In this document: piece by piece, positions 16,989 through 24,753 of the stretch
How positions within the stretch are numbered: the first letter of the stretch is position 1
How the letters are laid out: each line of letters starts with the position of its first letter
From: Rufibacter tibetensis
Lineage (GTDB): Bacteria; Bacteroidota; Bacteroidia; Cytophagales; Hymenobacteraceae
NCBI RefSeq assembly: GCF_001310085.1
Contig: NZ_CP012643.1
Coordinates: 4,656,001 to 4,720,000 of the forward strand
Direction of reading: 5' to 3'
DNA length: 64,000 nt
Made by a program: the position numbers and the translations under genes
The notes under the pieces: model-generated
The model's database searches: none
Seen by the model: only the letters and a program-made list of their open reading frames with translations
What the model was told of the DNA's origin: nothing

Positions 16989-17043
16989 CTAAACGGCGGG
17001 CGAGGCCGTCGGCCGAGACTGGCGTTTAGCCTAACCGTTAGCT
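16989..17043 (-). repeat. attC-like site, split by the IS110 element
   Basis: The right part of the attC (CTAAACGGCG ... GTTAGCT, with GGCCGTCGGCCGA loop). The missing left end, CACCTAACGTACTGGGCT, lies at 15615-15632 on the other side of the insertion sequence. Confidence 0.8.
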
Positions 17044-17069
17044 GTTGTTGTTCTTTTTTATGATATTTT

Positions 17070-17414
17070 CTAATACTCTTCTTCTAACTCTGATATTATA
17101 AGGTCAGGCTTTTCTACTGAATACCTAATCCTAATAGAATCGCCTTCATCAAGGTCTTTAGGATTTTTGTTCCAACCCAGCGTAGCCTCATACACCTTCT
17201 CACTAATTTTGTATTTAACTTGTATCGTCCGTCCCTTGTAATAATGAATGTCCGTTATAATGCCTTTTGAGTATTCATAGTTATTATTGACTGTGTTAAT
17301 TCTTATTTTGTGTTTCTCATCACCTCTTTCCATGAACCAATAAAGTGTTCCAATTATAGTAATGACTAATCCAATGTTAAATAAAACCAATTTTAACTTT
17401 TCACTCATTTTCAA
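17070..17414 (-). CDS. Small membrane-anchored protein, DUF3592-like
   Basis: 114 residues with one N-terminal membrane helix (about 8-27). The following domain (YEYSKGIITDIHYYKGRTIQVKYKISEKVYEATLG, then LDEGDSIRIRYSVEKPDLI) resembles DUF3592-type domains of small membrane proteins. Start at MKMSEK or two codons later. Role unknown. Confidence 0.65.
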   Translation of the reverse strand: MKMSEKLKLVLFNIGLVITIIGTLYWFMERGDEKHKIRINTVNNNYEYSKGIITDIHYYKGRTIQVKYKISEKVYEATLGWNKNPKDLDEGDSIRIRYSVEKPDLIISELEEEY

Positions 17415-17428
17415 TTTTATTCAATAAC

Positions 17429-17496
17429 AGCTAACGGTCTCGTGTAAACGGCGGCGAAGACCGTCGGCCGAGACTGGCGTTTAGGTGTTGTTAGCA
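17429..17496 (-). repeat. attC-like site, long class
   Basis: 68 bp, GCTAACGG to GTTAGCA, arms GTAAACGGCGGCG / GGCGTTTAG around CCGTCGGCCG. The next gene's last codons lie inside it. Confidence 0.88.
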
Positions 17497-18008
17497 CCTG
17501 TTTTTATTTTTTTTCCGCACCAAGGACAGAACTTAATAGATATTCCTGAAGTGCCTCCATCATGAATTAATATCCTGTATTGGCTTCCTTGTTCATCTCT
17601 ATCAAGTATTACATCTGGGCAGTCGTATACTGAATCATGGATTTCACATTTCTTGTTAAACTGTGAAGCCATCATTCTGCAACAAGACTTAATTCTTCTT
17701 TTTGACTCTGCCTCTTTCAGTACTTTATCGTACTTCCTTCTTATATCTTCCTTTGTAAAGTCGCTTATTTTTATCGTGAAATCCCCTTTTCTAAATGCTT
17801 GTTTGGCTTTTTGGTGTAGCAAACAATACATAGTCCATATAAAATAACCCTCCGCGGTACTTTCAGATTTTTCCTCAGCAGCGTTCCATATATCTATTAG
17901 GTTTTGTGAGTGGAAGCCAGTTGCACCTTGAACAAACCTTCCATCGCTTATGTCTAGCTGTTCAGGGAATAGCTGGTTTATTTGGTTATATATAGTTTCA
18001 AAATTCAT
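17481..18008 (-). CDS. Protein with DUF6980-like zinc domain
   Basis: 175 residues. A helical N-terminal part (1-100) precedes a Cys/His domain: CCRMMASQF, then CEIHDSVYDCPDVIL, IHDGGTSGISIKFCPWCGKKI. The spacing of CC, CxxH, DCPD and CPWCG matches the DUF6980 pattern, likely a structural zinc site. The final KTGANNT and the stop are encoded within the attC-like site, so the tail was set by the cassette junction. Confidence 0.7.
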   Translation of the reverse strand: MNFETIYNQINQLFPEQLDISDGRFVQGATGFHSQNLIDIWNAAEEKSESTAEGYFIWTMYCLLHQKAKQAFRKGDFTIKISDFTKEDIRRKYDKVLKEAESKRRIKSCCRMMASQFNKKCEIHDSVYDCPDVILDRDEQGSQYRILIHDGGTSGISIKFCPWCGKKIKTGANNT

Positions 18009-18021
18009 TATTTAAATTGGT

Positions 18022-18087
18022 GCTAACGTACTTGTGTAAACGGCGGCGACGGCCTTCGGCCTAATTGGCGTTTACACGTTGTTAGCT
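18022..18087 (-). repeat. attC-like site, long class
   Basis: 66 bp, GCTAACG to GTTAGCT, arms GTGTAAACGGCGG / TTGGCGTTTACAC, loop ACGGCCTTCGGCC. Confidence 0.88.
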
Positions 18088-18097
18088 GTGGTTTTTT

Positions 18098-18604
18098 TTA
18101 ACTTTCCCAAGTTATATGGTGTAGCTCACCTTCTGCATTAGTTTTAACAACTAAAAGCTGGTTACTAGGTTCCCCATCAATGTCGATTGAGTAGTCGAAA
18201 ACTCCAAAGTAATCTGTTTCATATTTCCCATCAGGGTATAATCCAACTCTTACTAATCTTAATTTATCGAGAAGTTGCCTTTCTTTTGAAGTGTTAGCGT
18301 CATCAATGTTGATGGTCCTAGACAATTCGTCCTCGTCTAATTCTTCAAGATGGAAGTTGATATAATCAAAAGCTTCACCATTCTCTTTGAAGTCGTTTTC
18401 AATTAGGAATTTATTCTGTTCACTAAACTCACTAATGTTCTCAAGGAAAGTCTTAATACTTTTATAAGTTCTTTCATCCGTTGACTTTCCTTTAAAATTA
18501 ATATCGATACTTATTATATCAGCATTCAGTATTGTTTCAACATGATAATATTCTTCCAAGGAAGAAAGGTCTATTTCTTTAAAATATGGTAATGAATTTT
18601 TCAT
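18098..18604 (-). CDS. DUF2004 family protein
   Basis: 168 residues, acidic and soluble. EEYYHVETILNADIISIDINFKGKS at the start, YINFHLEEL in the middle and LVRVGLYPDGKYETDYFGVFDYSI towards the end follow DUF2004. Members are small standalone proteins of unknown activity, often near toxin and immunity genes. One gene per cassette, with well-kept attC-like sites on both sides. Confidence 0.78.
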   Translation of the reverse strand: MKNSLPYFKEIDLSSLEEYYHVETILNADIISIDINFKGKSTDERTYKSIKTFLENISEFSEQNKFLIENDFKENGEAFDYINFHLEELDEDELSRTINIDDANTSKERQLLDKLRLVRVGLYPDGKYETDYFGVFDYSIDIDGEPSNQLLVVKTNAEGELHHITWES

Positions 18605-18626
18605 CTATTTAGTTTTTAAAATCACA

Positions 18627-18694
18627 CCTAACGGTCTCGTGCAAACAGCGTGCGAGGCCGTCGGCCGACGCATGGTGTTTGCACAATGTTGTGC
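18627..18694 (-). repeat. attC-like site, long class
   Basis: 68 bp, CCTAACGG to GTTGTGC, arms GTGCAAACAGCGTGCG / CGCATGGTGTTTGCAC with small bulges; a reference example for the class. Confidence 0.9.
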
Positions 18695-18703
18695 ATAGTA
18701 TTT

Positions 18704-19447
18704 TTATTTTTCAGCTTTCGGTATTTCTCCACTCACCCATTGCTTAACTTGTAATTCAGACCCAGGAAGCATCGCCATTTGCTTTGTCTTCAAGTCAATT
18801 ATGCAAAATGCTAATATGTGATAGTCAGCCTTATTATGTTTAGCGGCAAATTCATCATTTTCAGCTTTTGCAACATAGCCTAATATTCTTAGGATGTTGC
18901 CCTTTACTTCATAACCGCTTGTTACAAGTGAAGCTATCCAAATGGTATTTCCTCCTTCTAGTTTCACTTCATAATAAGGTTTGCCATTATGGGCAGAGTA
19001 AACTTGAGTCACTAGTCCATTAAATGCAATTATTTCCCCGCTTCGTTTTCCCATCTTGACAGCATCTGTTCCTGTAAAGTTAGTCGGGCAAGGAATAGCT
19101 CTACTTTTTGCAGCGGGTTCAACGGAATTGTCTAGTTCTGATTGGATAAGTTTTTTGATTTTGTCACAGTTGCTGTTGAGGGTGGAAACTATGCCACTTT
19201 TTATCTTTTCTAATGCACCTGGTTGTGTTAATATTTTTTGTTCTTCTGAATTTACTATACTAAAAATATTATTAAACTCTTTGTCGTAGCATCTATTAAA
19301 TTCAGGCTTAATCTCCGAATAAGAGGTTAAGTCGTCCTTAATGCAGTCGCAAATTTTGTCTGACACCTTTTTCGTAATGGTTTCTATGCTTTGGCTGTAG
19401 CCAGTCAAGCAGCACAATGACAATATTAAAGTCGCTATTTTTTTCAT
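18704..19447 (-). CDS. Secreted hypothetical protein
   Basis: 247 residues with a signal peptide (MKKIATLILSLCCLTGYSQ). The N-terminal domain has paired cysteines (KICDCIKDDL, RCYDKEF, NSNCDKI) typical of small helical periplasmic domains in Bacteroidota. The C-terminal 110 residues form a beta-rich part (SGEIIAFNGLVTQVYSAHNGKPYYEVKLEGGNTIWIASL) resembling an OB-like fold. Function unknown. Confidence 0.7.
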   Translation of the reverse strand: MKKIATLILSLCCLTGYSQSIETITKKVSDKICDCIKDDLTSYSEIKPEFNRCYDKEFNNIFSIVNSEEQKILTQPGALEKIKSGIVSTLNSNCDKIKKLIQSELDNSVEPAAKSRAIPCPTNFTGTDAVKMGKRSGEIIAFNGLVTQVYSAHNGKPYYEVKLEGGNTIWIASLVTSGYEVKGNILRILGYVAKAENDEFAAKHNKADYHILAFCIIDLKTKQMAMLPGSELQVKQWVSGEIPKAEK

Positions 19448-19460
19448 ATCTTATATTATG

Positions 19461-19525
19461 CACAACGGCTTGTATAAACGACGGCAAGGCCGTCGGCCGA
19501 AGCTGACGTTTATGCCTTGTTAGCG
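19461..19525 (-). repeat. attC-like site, long class
   Basis: 65 bp, CACAACGG to GTTAGCG, arms GTATAAACGACGGC / GCTGACGTTTATG, GGCCGTCGGCCGA loop. Confidence 0.88.
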
Positions 19526-19543
19526 GGTGTTTTTCTACCTTTT

Positions 19544-19975
19544 TTATATGTCATAATAGAGACCTAAGCCTAAGTCGCCAAACAATAACAGATGCCCAGC
19601 AATTAGTACAGGGAACAGGAATACAGCAGTCAATTTCTCTATCCGATTTAGCTCCTTGTCCTTAAAAATTGAGTTAACCAGAATCACGTATGATGGTACC
19701 AATCCAAGGAATAGTAGCAAATGAACCCATCCAAGCCCCTGACTGTCGTGGCTTCCCCCTGAATACAGCTTTATGCCAATGTCATGTAGAGCAATTAGCC
19801 CGTAAGTAATTAAAGATAATGGTATTGGGTTTATGGATGTGACCTTAAAGCAAACTAATGTCGTTACAATTATTAGTAGAACTGGTGTAAGCATCATTCC
19901 AGTCGGTGCAAAGGAATGAGCAAACAAAATATTTGCTATTACAAGTATAAATGCAATCGTAATTCTAATATTCAT
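19544..19975 (-). CDS. Small polytopic membrane protein
   Basis: 143 residues with about four membrane helices (5-25, 30-48, 55-75, 83-105) and a final hydrophobic segment. It is the first cassette after the internal leader copy at 19992, so it may have been the newest insertion when that leader headed the array. No family recognised. Confidence 0.7.
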   Translation of the reverse strand: MNIRITIAFILVIANILFAHSFAPTGMMLTPVLLIIVTTLVCFKVTSINPIPLSLITYGLIALHDIGIKLYSGGSHDSQGLGWVHLLLFLGLVPSYVILVNSIFKDKELNRIEKLTAVFLFPVLIAGHLLLFGDLGLGLYYDI

Positions 19976-19991
19976 ATTTTAAATACACGCT

Positions 19992-20481
19992 AACTACGGG
20001 ATATATGGAACAACTACGGTTATTGGCACTATGGATGGAAGTCTATCTATCCTTTTCAAACCTAAGTTTGAGTGGGTATGTACTAATCTATGTACCCTTA
20101 CCATACAATATATGATTATACAATATATGTAAATTCCTTAATCATATACCTTCTCACACCCATTTTCTTGCACTTATCACATATAAGCTGAGTTTCAATC
20201 AATTCATTGATGCTTGTAATACTATACTCTTGTATCCCTGGGGCATGAATTCTCATTTATGAGCAGTTTTAATCTTTGAACTTGGCACACCTGAAGGTAA
20301 AAGTGATAAAGGTTTAACCGTAACTATTCGGGTAAATCCGAATATAAGCGGTTATATGCGGATAGATTCGAAATCTGCTTATTATTAGCTTGCCTAAACA
20401 AACCTGAGTTGAAGGAGCCACTTCCCTGACTTAATCAATTTCAAAGCCAAACAAGAATTTAAAGCTTAGTTAAGGAAACGG
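19992..20481 (-). repeat. Internal second copy of the array leader (attI-like)
   Basis: Bases 19992-20192 are identical to 33510-33710, and similarity (roughly three quarters by eye) continues to about 20481, matching 33999. At the left edge both copies end ...CCCGTAGTT on the minus strand and then differ (GTTAGCG here, GTTGTGC there), the exact place where integron cassettes join. The inverted repeat of the other copy is present but degraded (CCGTAACTATTCGG then CCGAATA). No complete gene is visible in these 490 bp. It marks either fusion of two arrays or an older leader displaced into the array. Confidence 0.8.
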
Positions 20482-20624
20482 TCTATTGTTTCTCTATTGA
20501 GATTCAATATTTTCCCAATTTCTTTACTACTAGTCCTCGCATTAAAAGAGCTACTTCCACTAGTGACTTCGTAAAGCTGACTTAAGAACTCGAACCTCTG
20601 TCTTTTCTTTTCTTGTATATTCAT
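20466..20624 (-). pseudogene. Truncated winged-helix-like gene
   Basis: 52 codons from the ATG at 20624. The sequence KRQRFEFLSQLYEVTSGSS then SKEIGKILNLNRETIDRFLN resembles the first half of a small winged-helix protein common in bacteria; the second half, which usually reads on into a wing, is missing. The frame enters the leader repeat at about 20481 and ends at the first stop there, so the gene was cut by the recombination that placed the leader. Confidence 0.55.
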
Positions 20625-20644
20625 TTTCTGATTTAATATTTCCT

Positions 20645-20697
20645 TTACCGTTATCGTATAAACAGCGTGCGTGGTGGGCATTTACACAAAGCTGGAC
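20645..20697 (-). repeat. Decayed attC-like site
   Basis: CGTATAAACAGCGTGCG then GGGCATTTACAC keep the two arms, but the AAC and GTT core boxes and the loop are lost. Confidence 0.45.
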
Positions 20698-20736
20698 AAG
20701 TTACTTTTCTAATATTATTGTTTTAGGGAATAAACT

Positions 20737-21138
20737 TCAATGAAAATGAAAGCCTTTCCAAAAAGAGTGTCCATGAACTGTTTCCCATCCGATATCCCAT
20801 CCATATAGAGGAAACTCAAGGGCTATAAAAACCAGGAAATACATAACACTAATTAGGAACAACCTTCTACTAAGTTCTTTTCTCCTTATAAAAGCGGCAA
20901 TGGAAGCAATAAAGATTGTGAAACCCAAAAGATAGAATAAACATTGGCCGATGTACTTGTTGAGAGAATATCCAAGAGTCGCTACTCCGCTCTTTTGATA
21001 CTTCGGATAATTTACTACCACATCTGGGAATTCTTTAAGCAATGCCCATTGACCTATTATCACAAAGGCAAATACAAGAATTAATGAAATCAAAAAGGAA
21101 AGCCTCCACCCCATTTTATCTATTCTGTTTTGTTTCAT
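20737..21138 (-). CDS. Small polytopic membrane protein
   Basis: 133 residues with three or four membrane helices (about 12-32, 62-84, 90-112). The ends are rich in aromatic residues and His (HGHSFWKGFHFH). No recognised family. Flanked by a decayed attC on the left and a short unclear spacer on the right. Confidence 0.65.
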   Translation of the reverse strand: MKQNRIDKMGWRLSFLISLILVFAFVIIGQWALLKEFPDVVVNYPKYQKSGVATLGYSLNKYIGQCLFYLLGFTIFIASIAAFIRRKELSRRLFLISVMYFLVFIALEFPLYGWDIGWETVHGHSFWKGFHFH

Positions 21139-21152
21139 AGCTACAGTAAAGG

Positions 21153-21611
21153 CTATGGTAGCACCTTATTGCTTTCTAAATATTTATCACCTTGTTGACC
21201 CAGCACATATATGTCAATGTTCAACTCAAGCCCGCTCTCATTCAGGATATTCAAGAACTTCTTCTTGAAATACAGTCCAGGGTTGCACCCGTCATACATG
21301 TACTGCACAACAGAAAGCTCCATGTGATATTCACTGGACATATCTTTCAGCACCTCCACCCTTGGGGAAATGATTTCCTCTATAAAGTTCTCGACCTGGG
21401 TACCAATCCAACCGTTGCCGTATTCGGTTGACCTATATTCCCAATAGCTGTTCTCCCTGATTTTCTTGTGGTTATAATTGCCTCCAAAGGTGTATTCCTC
21501 CCCTTTGACCCAGAAAATGGAAGGGCTAAGACCAAGCAGGGTGCTTATTTCCTGATGCGCTACATCAAAGTCAAAGACCTTCAACTCAACTATATTCTGG
21601 TTAACCGTCAT
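21153..21611 (-). CDS. DUF4279-like protein
   Basis: 152 residues from the ATG at 21611 (MTVNQNIVELKVFDFDVAHQEIS). An earlier in-frame start would translate the attC-like spacer. EISTLLGLSPSIFWVKGEEY, then YWEYRSTEYGNGWIGTQVENFIEEII and a final LELNIDIYVLG fit DUF4279, small immunity-like proteins of unknown biochemical role. Soluble. Confidence 0.72.
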   Translation of the reverse strand: MTVNQNIVELKVFDFDVAHQEISTLLGLSPSIFWVKGEEYTFGGNYNHKKIRENSYWEYRSTEYGNGWIGTQVENFIEEIISPRVEVLKDMSSEYHMELSVVQYMYDGCNPGLYFKKKFLNILNESGLELNIDIYVLGQQGDKYLESNKVLP

Positions 21612-21631
21612 CAATAATTTAGTTGGTAAAG

Positions 21632-21696
21632 TAAATAACTGTTTCGTAAAAGCAGAGGCGATGTGGCCGTAGCATGGCTCAGGCACCTTGTTGGGT
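21632..21696 (-). repeat. attC-like site, partly decayed
   Basis: Keeps GTTGGGT at the right and AAC in AATAACTG at the left, but the loop is reduced to GTGGCCGTAGC. Confidence 0.6.
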
Positions 21697-22080
21697 CTTT
21701 GCTCTGTTTTTGTTTTTTCTTTTAGCAAACCCACCACCCATTGCACCAACTAATGCAGCGAGTAAAGAATTGAAAATTACTGCCGTTACCCAAAAAGCTA
21801 CAGTCATCTCATAGTCTGTACCAATATTAGCTTTAAGATAGGTAGAAATTAATAAACCTATGGTTGCCTCAAAGAATCCCATGAAAACAGCATATACTAC
21901 CCCTTTGCTAAATCTCGACACCCTTGTCACTAGATAAGCAACTGTGCCATATATAAGATATGAAAATGGAGATAGTAAACCGTAATTGAAAGCAAACTGC
22001 CTTGAAGCAATAGAACCTAATGTATCGAGTATAACAACCGCTAAAAATCCACTTATCAAAATCTTAAATGTACCCTTCAT
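21679..22080 (-). CDS. Small polytopic membrane protein (duplicated cassette gene, copy 2)
   Basis: 133 residues, about nine in ten identical by eye to the protein at 1012-1413, including the C-terminal basic patch and the attC-encoded QQGA end. Differences are scattered and conservative (SESNFSKG to RVSRFSKG, for example), so both copies were probably kept under selection. Likely an inner-membrane protein with four helices; family not recognised. Confidence 0.75.
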   Translation of the reverse strand: MKGTFKILISGFLAVVILDTLGSIASRQFAFNYGLLSPFSYLIYGTVAYLVTRVSRFSKGVVYAVFMGFFEATIGLLISTYLKANIGTDYEMTVAFWVTAVIFNSLLAALVGAMGGGFAKRKNKNRAKTQQGA

Positions 22081-22130
22081 TTCATGTGTTTGTTTTATAT
22101 GTTGCTTAACTACTGTATTCTAAAATCCTT

Positions 22131-22252
22131 CTATTGAAAATGTCCTCCCTTTGAAACCAGTGAAACTGAAGCAAGGGTAAGTACTGCGATGGAAATGAGC
22201 CAAATTATGGACTAAAACAACACGAACAATATTGGCAATATCAGGAATATGG
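22131..22252 (-). pseudogene. Remnant of small membrane ORF in the duplicated cassette
   Basis: Matches the 41-codon frame at 1464-1589 (VLTLASVSLVSKG here, VLTLTSASLVLKG there) but has an in-frame TAG at 22212-22214 and no upstream ATG in register. It shows that the duplicated unit was longer than the membrane gene alone and that only one part decayed. Confidence 0.5.
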
Positions 22253-22348
22253 TTTCACCCAAACGCCCCTATTCACCCATGCCTACCCAGAGAGAAGGGA
22301 TATTTTTCTGCTATGGTGCCTTTACCTAGGAGCAAGCACCTCTATGGT

Positions 22349-22729
22349 TTACCGTAGTTGAAGGGTTACACCTTTGTATTGGTCACCTGATTTCAGAAGG
22401 ACTTCTTCCTCCTTGTAGTAATATGGCTCCCATTTCTCAAGGACAGCCTCATTGCCAATCGTCCACCCCTTAGATTTGTAGCCATCGGGCAGATTGTAAT
22501 CCCTCAGGTTAACTTTTTCTTTGCTGGTCGGTGCTATTGCCCAGAATACACGTGAGTAGCCGTGCGCCCCATGGTCAAACTGATACTCTACTATCCTGTG
22601 TTTTTTATCGGGGGAGATTGAATCGGTCAGCAGAATGAACATTTCATCTTCCTCGTGATACCCTTTCTTGTTTTCTGAGCAGGAGATTAAAAGGAACATG
22701 AATGGCAAGAGATTCAGTATTTTCTTCAT
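22349..22729 (-). CDS. Putative lipoprotein
   Basis: 126 residues beginning MKKILNLLPFMFLLISC, signal peptide with lipobox. The mature part opens with acidic residues and has SPDKKHRIVEYQFDHGAHGYSRVFWAIAP, a beta-rich pattern shared by several unnamed small Bacteroidota proteins. Function unknown. Confidence 0.7.
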   Translation of the reverse strand: MKKILNLLPFMFLLISCSENKKGYHEEDEMFILLTDSISPDKKHRIVEYQFDHGAHGYSRVFWAIAPTSKEKVNLRDYNLPDGYKSKGWTIGNEAVLEKWEPYYYKEEEVLLKSGDQYKGVTLQLR

Positions 22730-22749
22730 GGTTACAAAGGAGGCTCAGC

Positions 22750-22808
22750 GATAGCATTAACAGTATGAAGGCCGTCGGCCGAAGCATAGCTTATGCACCT
22801 TGTTATGG
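22750..22808 (-). repeat. attC-like site, left core lost
   Basis: Right half intact (GGCCGTCGGCCGAAGCATAGCTTATGCACC then GTTATGG). The left core reads GCGATAGC rather than CTAACG. Confidence 0.65.
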
Positions 22809-22822
22809 TGCGTTATTTTCTG

Positions 22823-23311
22823 TCAAAAAGGTGTTCCCACATTTTTCTTGAACAACAAACAGAAGGCTTCGTCAGCCTGTCCATATAGCTTTTCGTAGCC
22901 ATCCAAGTTACTGATGTAATCATTCAGTTGGTTATTTGTCAATGTTGTTGCTAACTGCAAATCTGAAATCTCAAACGGAAATTGACTGTTGTTTGGATTA
23001 GGTGTATGCAAGAATAATGCGTCACTATAACTGTCAAAGTCTAGTATAATGGAATAGAGTTGAAAGTCAGTTTTTAATTTTCTTGTCTTTTCAACGAGTA
23101 AGTCAAAGTGTCTAAACAACTTGTCTAGGTGGGGTTTTCTTCTTTTGAAACTGTCATTGCCGTAACCTTTCCAGTCAAAGTGGAGATGCCAATTGTCTAA
23201 CCAGGTCTCGGGATTGTCAAAGTCCAGCCAAGTCGCTTTGTCAAGGTCGTTTCCAGTTGCAAGATTTCTATAATATCTTCTAAGTCCTCTGTGTTTCCTT
23301 AATCCGCTCAT
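22823..23311 (-). CDS. Hypothetical cytoplasmic protein
   Basis: 162 residues, basic N-terminus (MSGLRKHRGLRRYYRNL). It contains WLDNWHLHFDWKGYGNDSFKRRKPHLDKLFRHFDLL and later DFDSYSDALFLHTPNPN, a pattern that looks conserved but that I cannot attach to a named family. Soluble. Single gene cassette. Confidence 0.7.
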   Translation of the reverse strand: MSGLRKHRGLRRYYRNLATGNDLDKATWLDFDNPETWLDNWHLHFDWKGYGNDSFKRRKPHLDKLFRHFDLLVEKTRKLKTDFQLYSIILDFDSYSDALFLHTPNPNNSQFPFEISDLQLATTLTNNQLNDYISNLDGYEKLYGQADEAFCLLFKKNVGTPF

Positions 23312-23351
23312 GTCGATGTACTGTCCTCCTAAAAATGGCTATAGCGGTCGG

Positions 23352-23395
23352 GCTATAAAGCGTATGGATGCTTTTTTGCTGTTGTTAGTAGTTGT
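23352..23395 (-). repeat. attC-like site, short class, partly decayed
   Basis: GGGCTATAAAGCG pairs loosely with GCTTTTTTGC, ending GTTGTTAGTA; compare the short site at 32850. The stop codon of the ABC gene follows immediately. Confidence 0.5.
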
Positions 23396-24048
23396 TATAA
23401 TCTGGCATATCCCAGCGTTTCTATCTCTTCCGTGCTTTTCACCGAATGGATACTGCCATCAGCAAGCAGATACATATCATCGCTTATGTCCAATATGTGC
23501 CTGAACATGTGGTCGGTGAGCAACAGCCCTTTGTTGCTTTTCTCTTCGAGCAAAAACTCCTTCACTTTCTCGATTTGTATCGGGTTCAGATGGGTGAAAG
23601 GCTCGTCCAGCATGGCGAACTGCGACTTGGATTTTACGATGGCATAAATCTCCACCAGCCTACGGCCGCCCCCCGAGAGACTCTTCATCGATGAATTGTG
23701 TCTGCCGTTAAACTCTGGGAACCTCTTCTCGAAAGGTGCATACTCAAGGCCGAAGTCACTGAACACCCGTTTCAGGGAAAGCCAAGCAGGTATGAAGTTG
23801 AACTGAGGCAGGTAAAGCAGTAAATCAGGCCGCTTGAATGCCGCTGTTTGGAAAACACCGTCAAAACGGACTGACTGGCCACATTCCAGGCTGCCATAAA
23901 TCACTTTCATAAGGCAGGATTTTCCCTGCCCGTTTCTGCCCAACAGACCAGTTATCCTGCCTGTCTCACATTTCAGGTAGATGTCCGAGAGAATCCTACG
24001 CCCTCCTAATTCCAACAGGATGCTGTCTGCCTCTAGTCTGTGAACCAT
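23395..24048 (-). CDS. ABC transporter ATP-binding protein
   Basis: 217 residues, a single nucleotide-binding domain. Walker A is GRNGQGKS (about 36-43), the signature region is KSLSGGGRRLVEI (about 129), Walker B is FAMLDEP (about 150), and the switch His is in LLLTDHMFR. It would power a small ABC system at the inner membrane. The partner is probably the 104-residue membrane protein encoded 5 bp upstream. An ABC pair is unusual cargo for an integron-like array; substrate unknown. Confidence 0.85.
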   Translation of the reverse strand: MVHRLEADSILLELGGRRILSDIYLKCETGRITGLLGRNGQGKSCLMKVIYGSLECGQSVRFDGVFQTAAFKRPDLLLYLPQFNFIPAWLSLKRVFSDFGLEYAPFEKRFPEFNGRHNSSMKSLSGGGRRLVEIYAIVKSKSQFAMLDEPFTHLNPIQIEKVKEFLLEEKSNKGLLLTDHMFRHILDISDDMYLLADGSIHSVKSTEEIETLGYARL

Positions 24049-24053
24049 TCGAT

Positions 24054-24368
24054 TTAGTAGGGTAGATAGTTAAGGAACAGGAAAACCAAAAAGTCAAATG
24101 AGAGGGTCGAGGTCCATAGGTTTACTTTGGAAAAGCCCAGATTCAGGTAATAGAAATACTCATGCCTCTTGTAACTGTTCACAGACAGGAACATCACGCC
24201 AAGGGTCGCTACCTTGAACCAGAAGATTATCGGGTATATCCGCAAACCAGACTCTATGTTCAGACTTAGGCAAGCCAAGGTTATCACCATGGATGGAGCG
24301 GCAAAGGCCGTGTAGAAAGTCCATATTAATCGGACTGATTTAGTGAACCTCATTTTGCCTGCTGCCAA
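24054..24368 (-). CDS. Small membrane protein, likely ABC partner
   Basis: 104 residues with three hydrophobic segments (about 16-36, 45-63, 82-102). Its stop lies 5 bp before the ATP-binding gene, so the two are co-transcribed and probably form one complex. It is too short for a standard ABC permease, so it may be a reduced permease or an accessory subunit. Start at the first ATG or at MRFTKS five codons later. Confidence 0.65.
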   Translation of the reverse strand: MAAGKMRFTKSVRLIWTFYTAFAAPSMVITLACLSLNIESGLRIYPIIFWFKVATLGVMFLSVNSYKRHEYFYYLNLGFSKVNLWTSTLSFDFLVFLFLNYLPY

Positions 24369-24753
24369 TTATAAGGTAAACGGAGTAAATAGTTTTTTTA
24401 GCACTATGGATGCAGCTTTCACACACTCCTTTTCCCAAGTGGATATGGATAGTTAGGAGCGATTATCTGTTCCGCTTTCAAGGTATTTTGATATTCCAAT
24501 ATAGGTAAAGATTGTGATAACCTACAACCTAAACCTTATGCTTAGGCAAGTCTTCACGTAGGACAAAAAGAAGCTGCAAACTGGAAATGCAATAAGGGAA
24601 ACAGGGCTTATTTAGGCTTGAAATAACAAAGACAATATCAACAATATCCTTACCACTGATGGACTAGCCTTGAAGGAGAAAGGCATTGGCTTAACCTTTT
24701 GAATGAAGGTGCCAATTTTTTACCTTGGTTCAATAACCATAATAGGTATTGCC
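24369..24753. other. 385 bp without a recognisable gene
   Basis: I see no ORF of coding character on either strand and no clean attC-like site. The sequence contains several A/T runs and scattered stops. It separates the divergent ABC pair (minus) from the plus-strand gene at 24754 and could hold promoters for both. Confidence 0.5.

Larger units (their letters stand above)
15633..16990 (+). mobile_element. IS110-family insertion sequence inside an attC site
   Basis: A 1358-bp element with one transposase, about 240 bp of non-coding DNA before it and about 60 bp after it, as in the IS110 group. Removing it and one copy of the dinucleotide CT (15631-15632 and 16989-16990) rebuilds a clean attC whose arm GGGCTAAACG pairs with CGTTTAGCC. 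There is no target duplication beyond CT, which fits the two-base core of IS110 elements. The element is visibly richer in G and C than the cassettes around it, indicating recent arrival from another genome. Confidence 0.85.
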
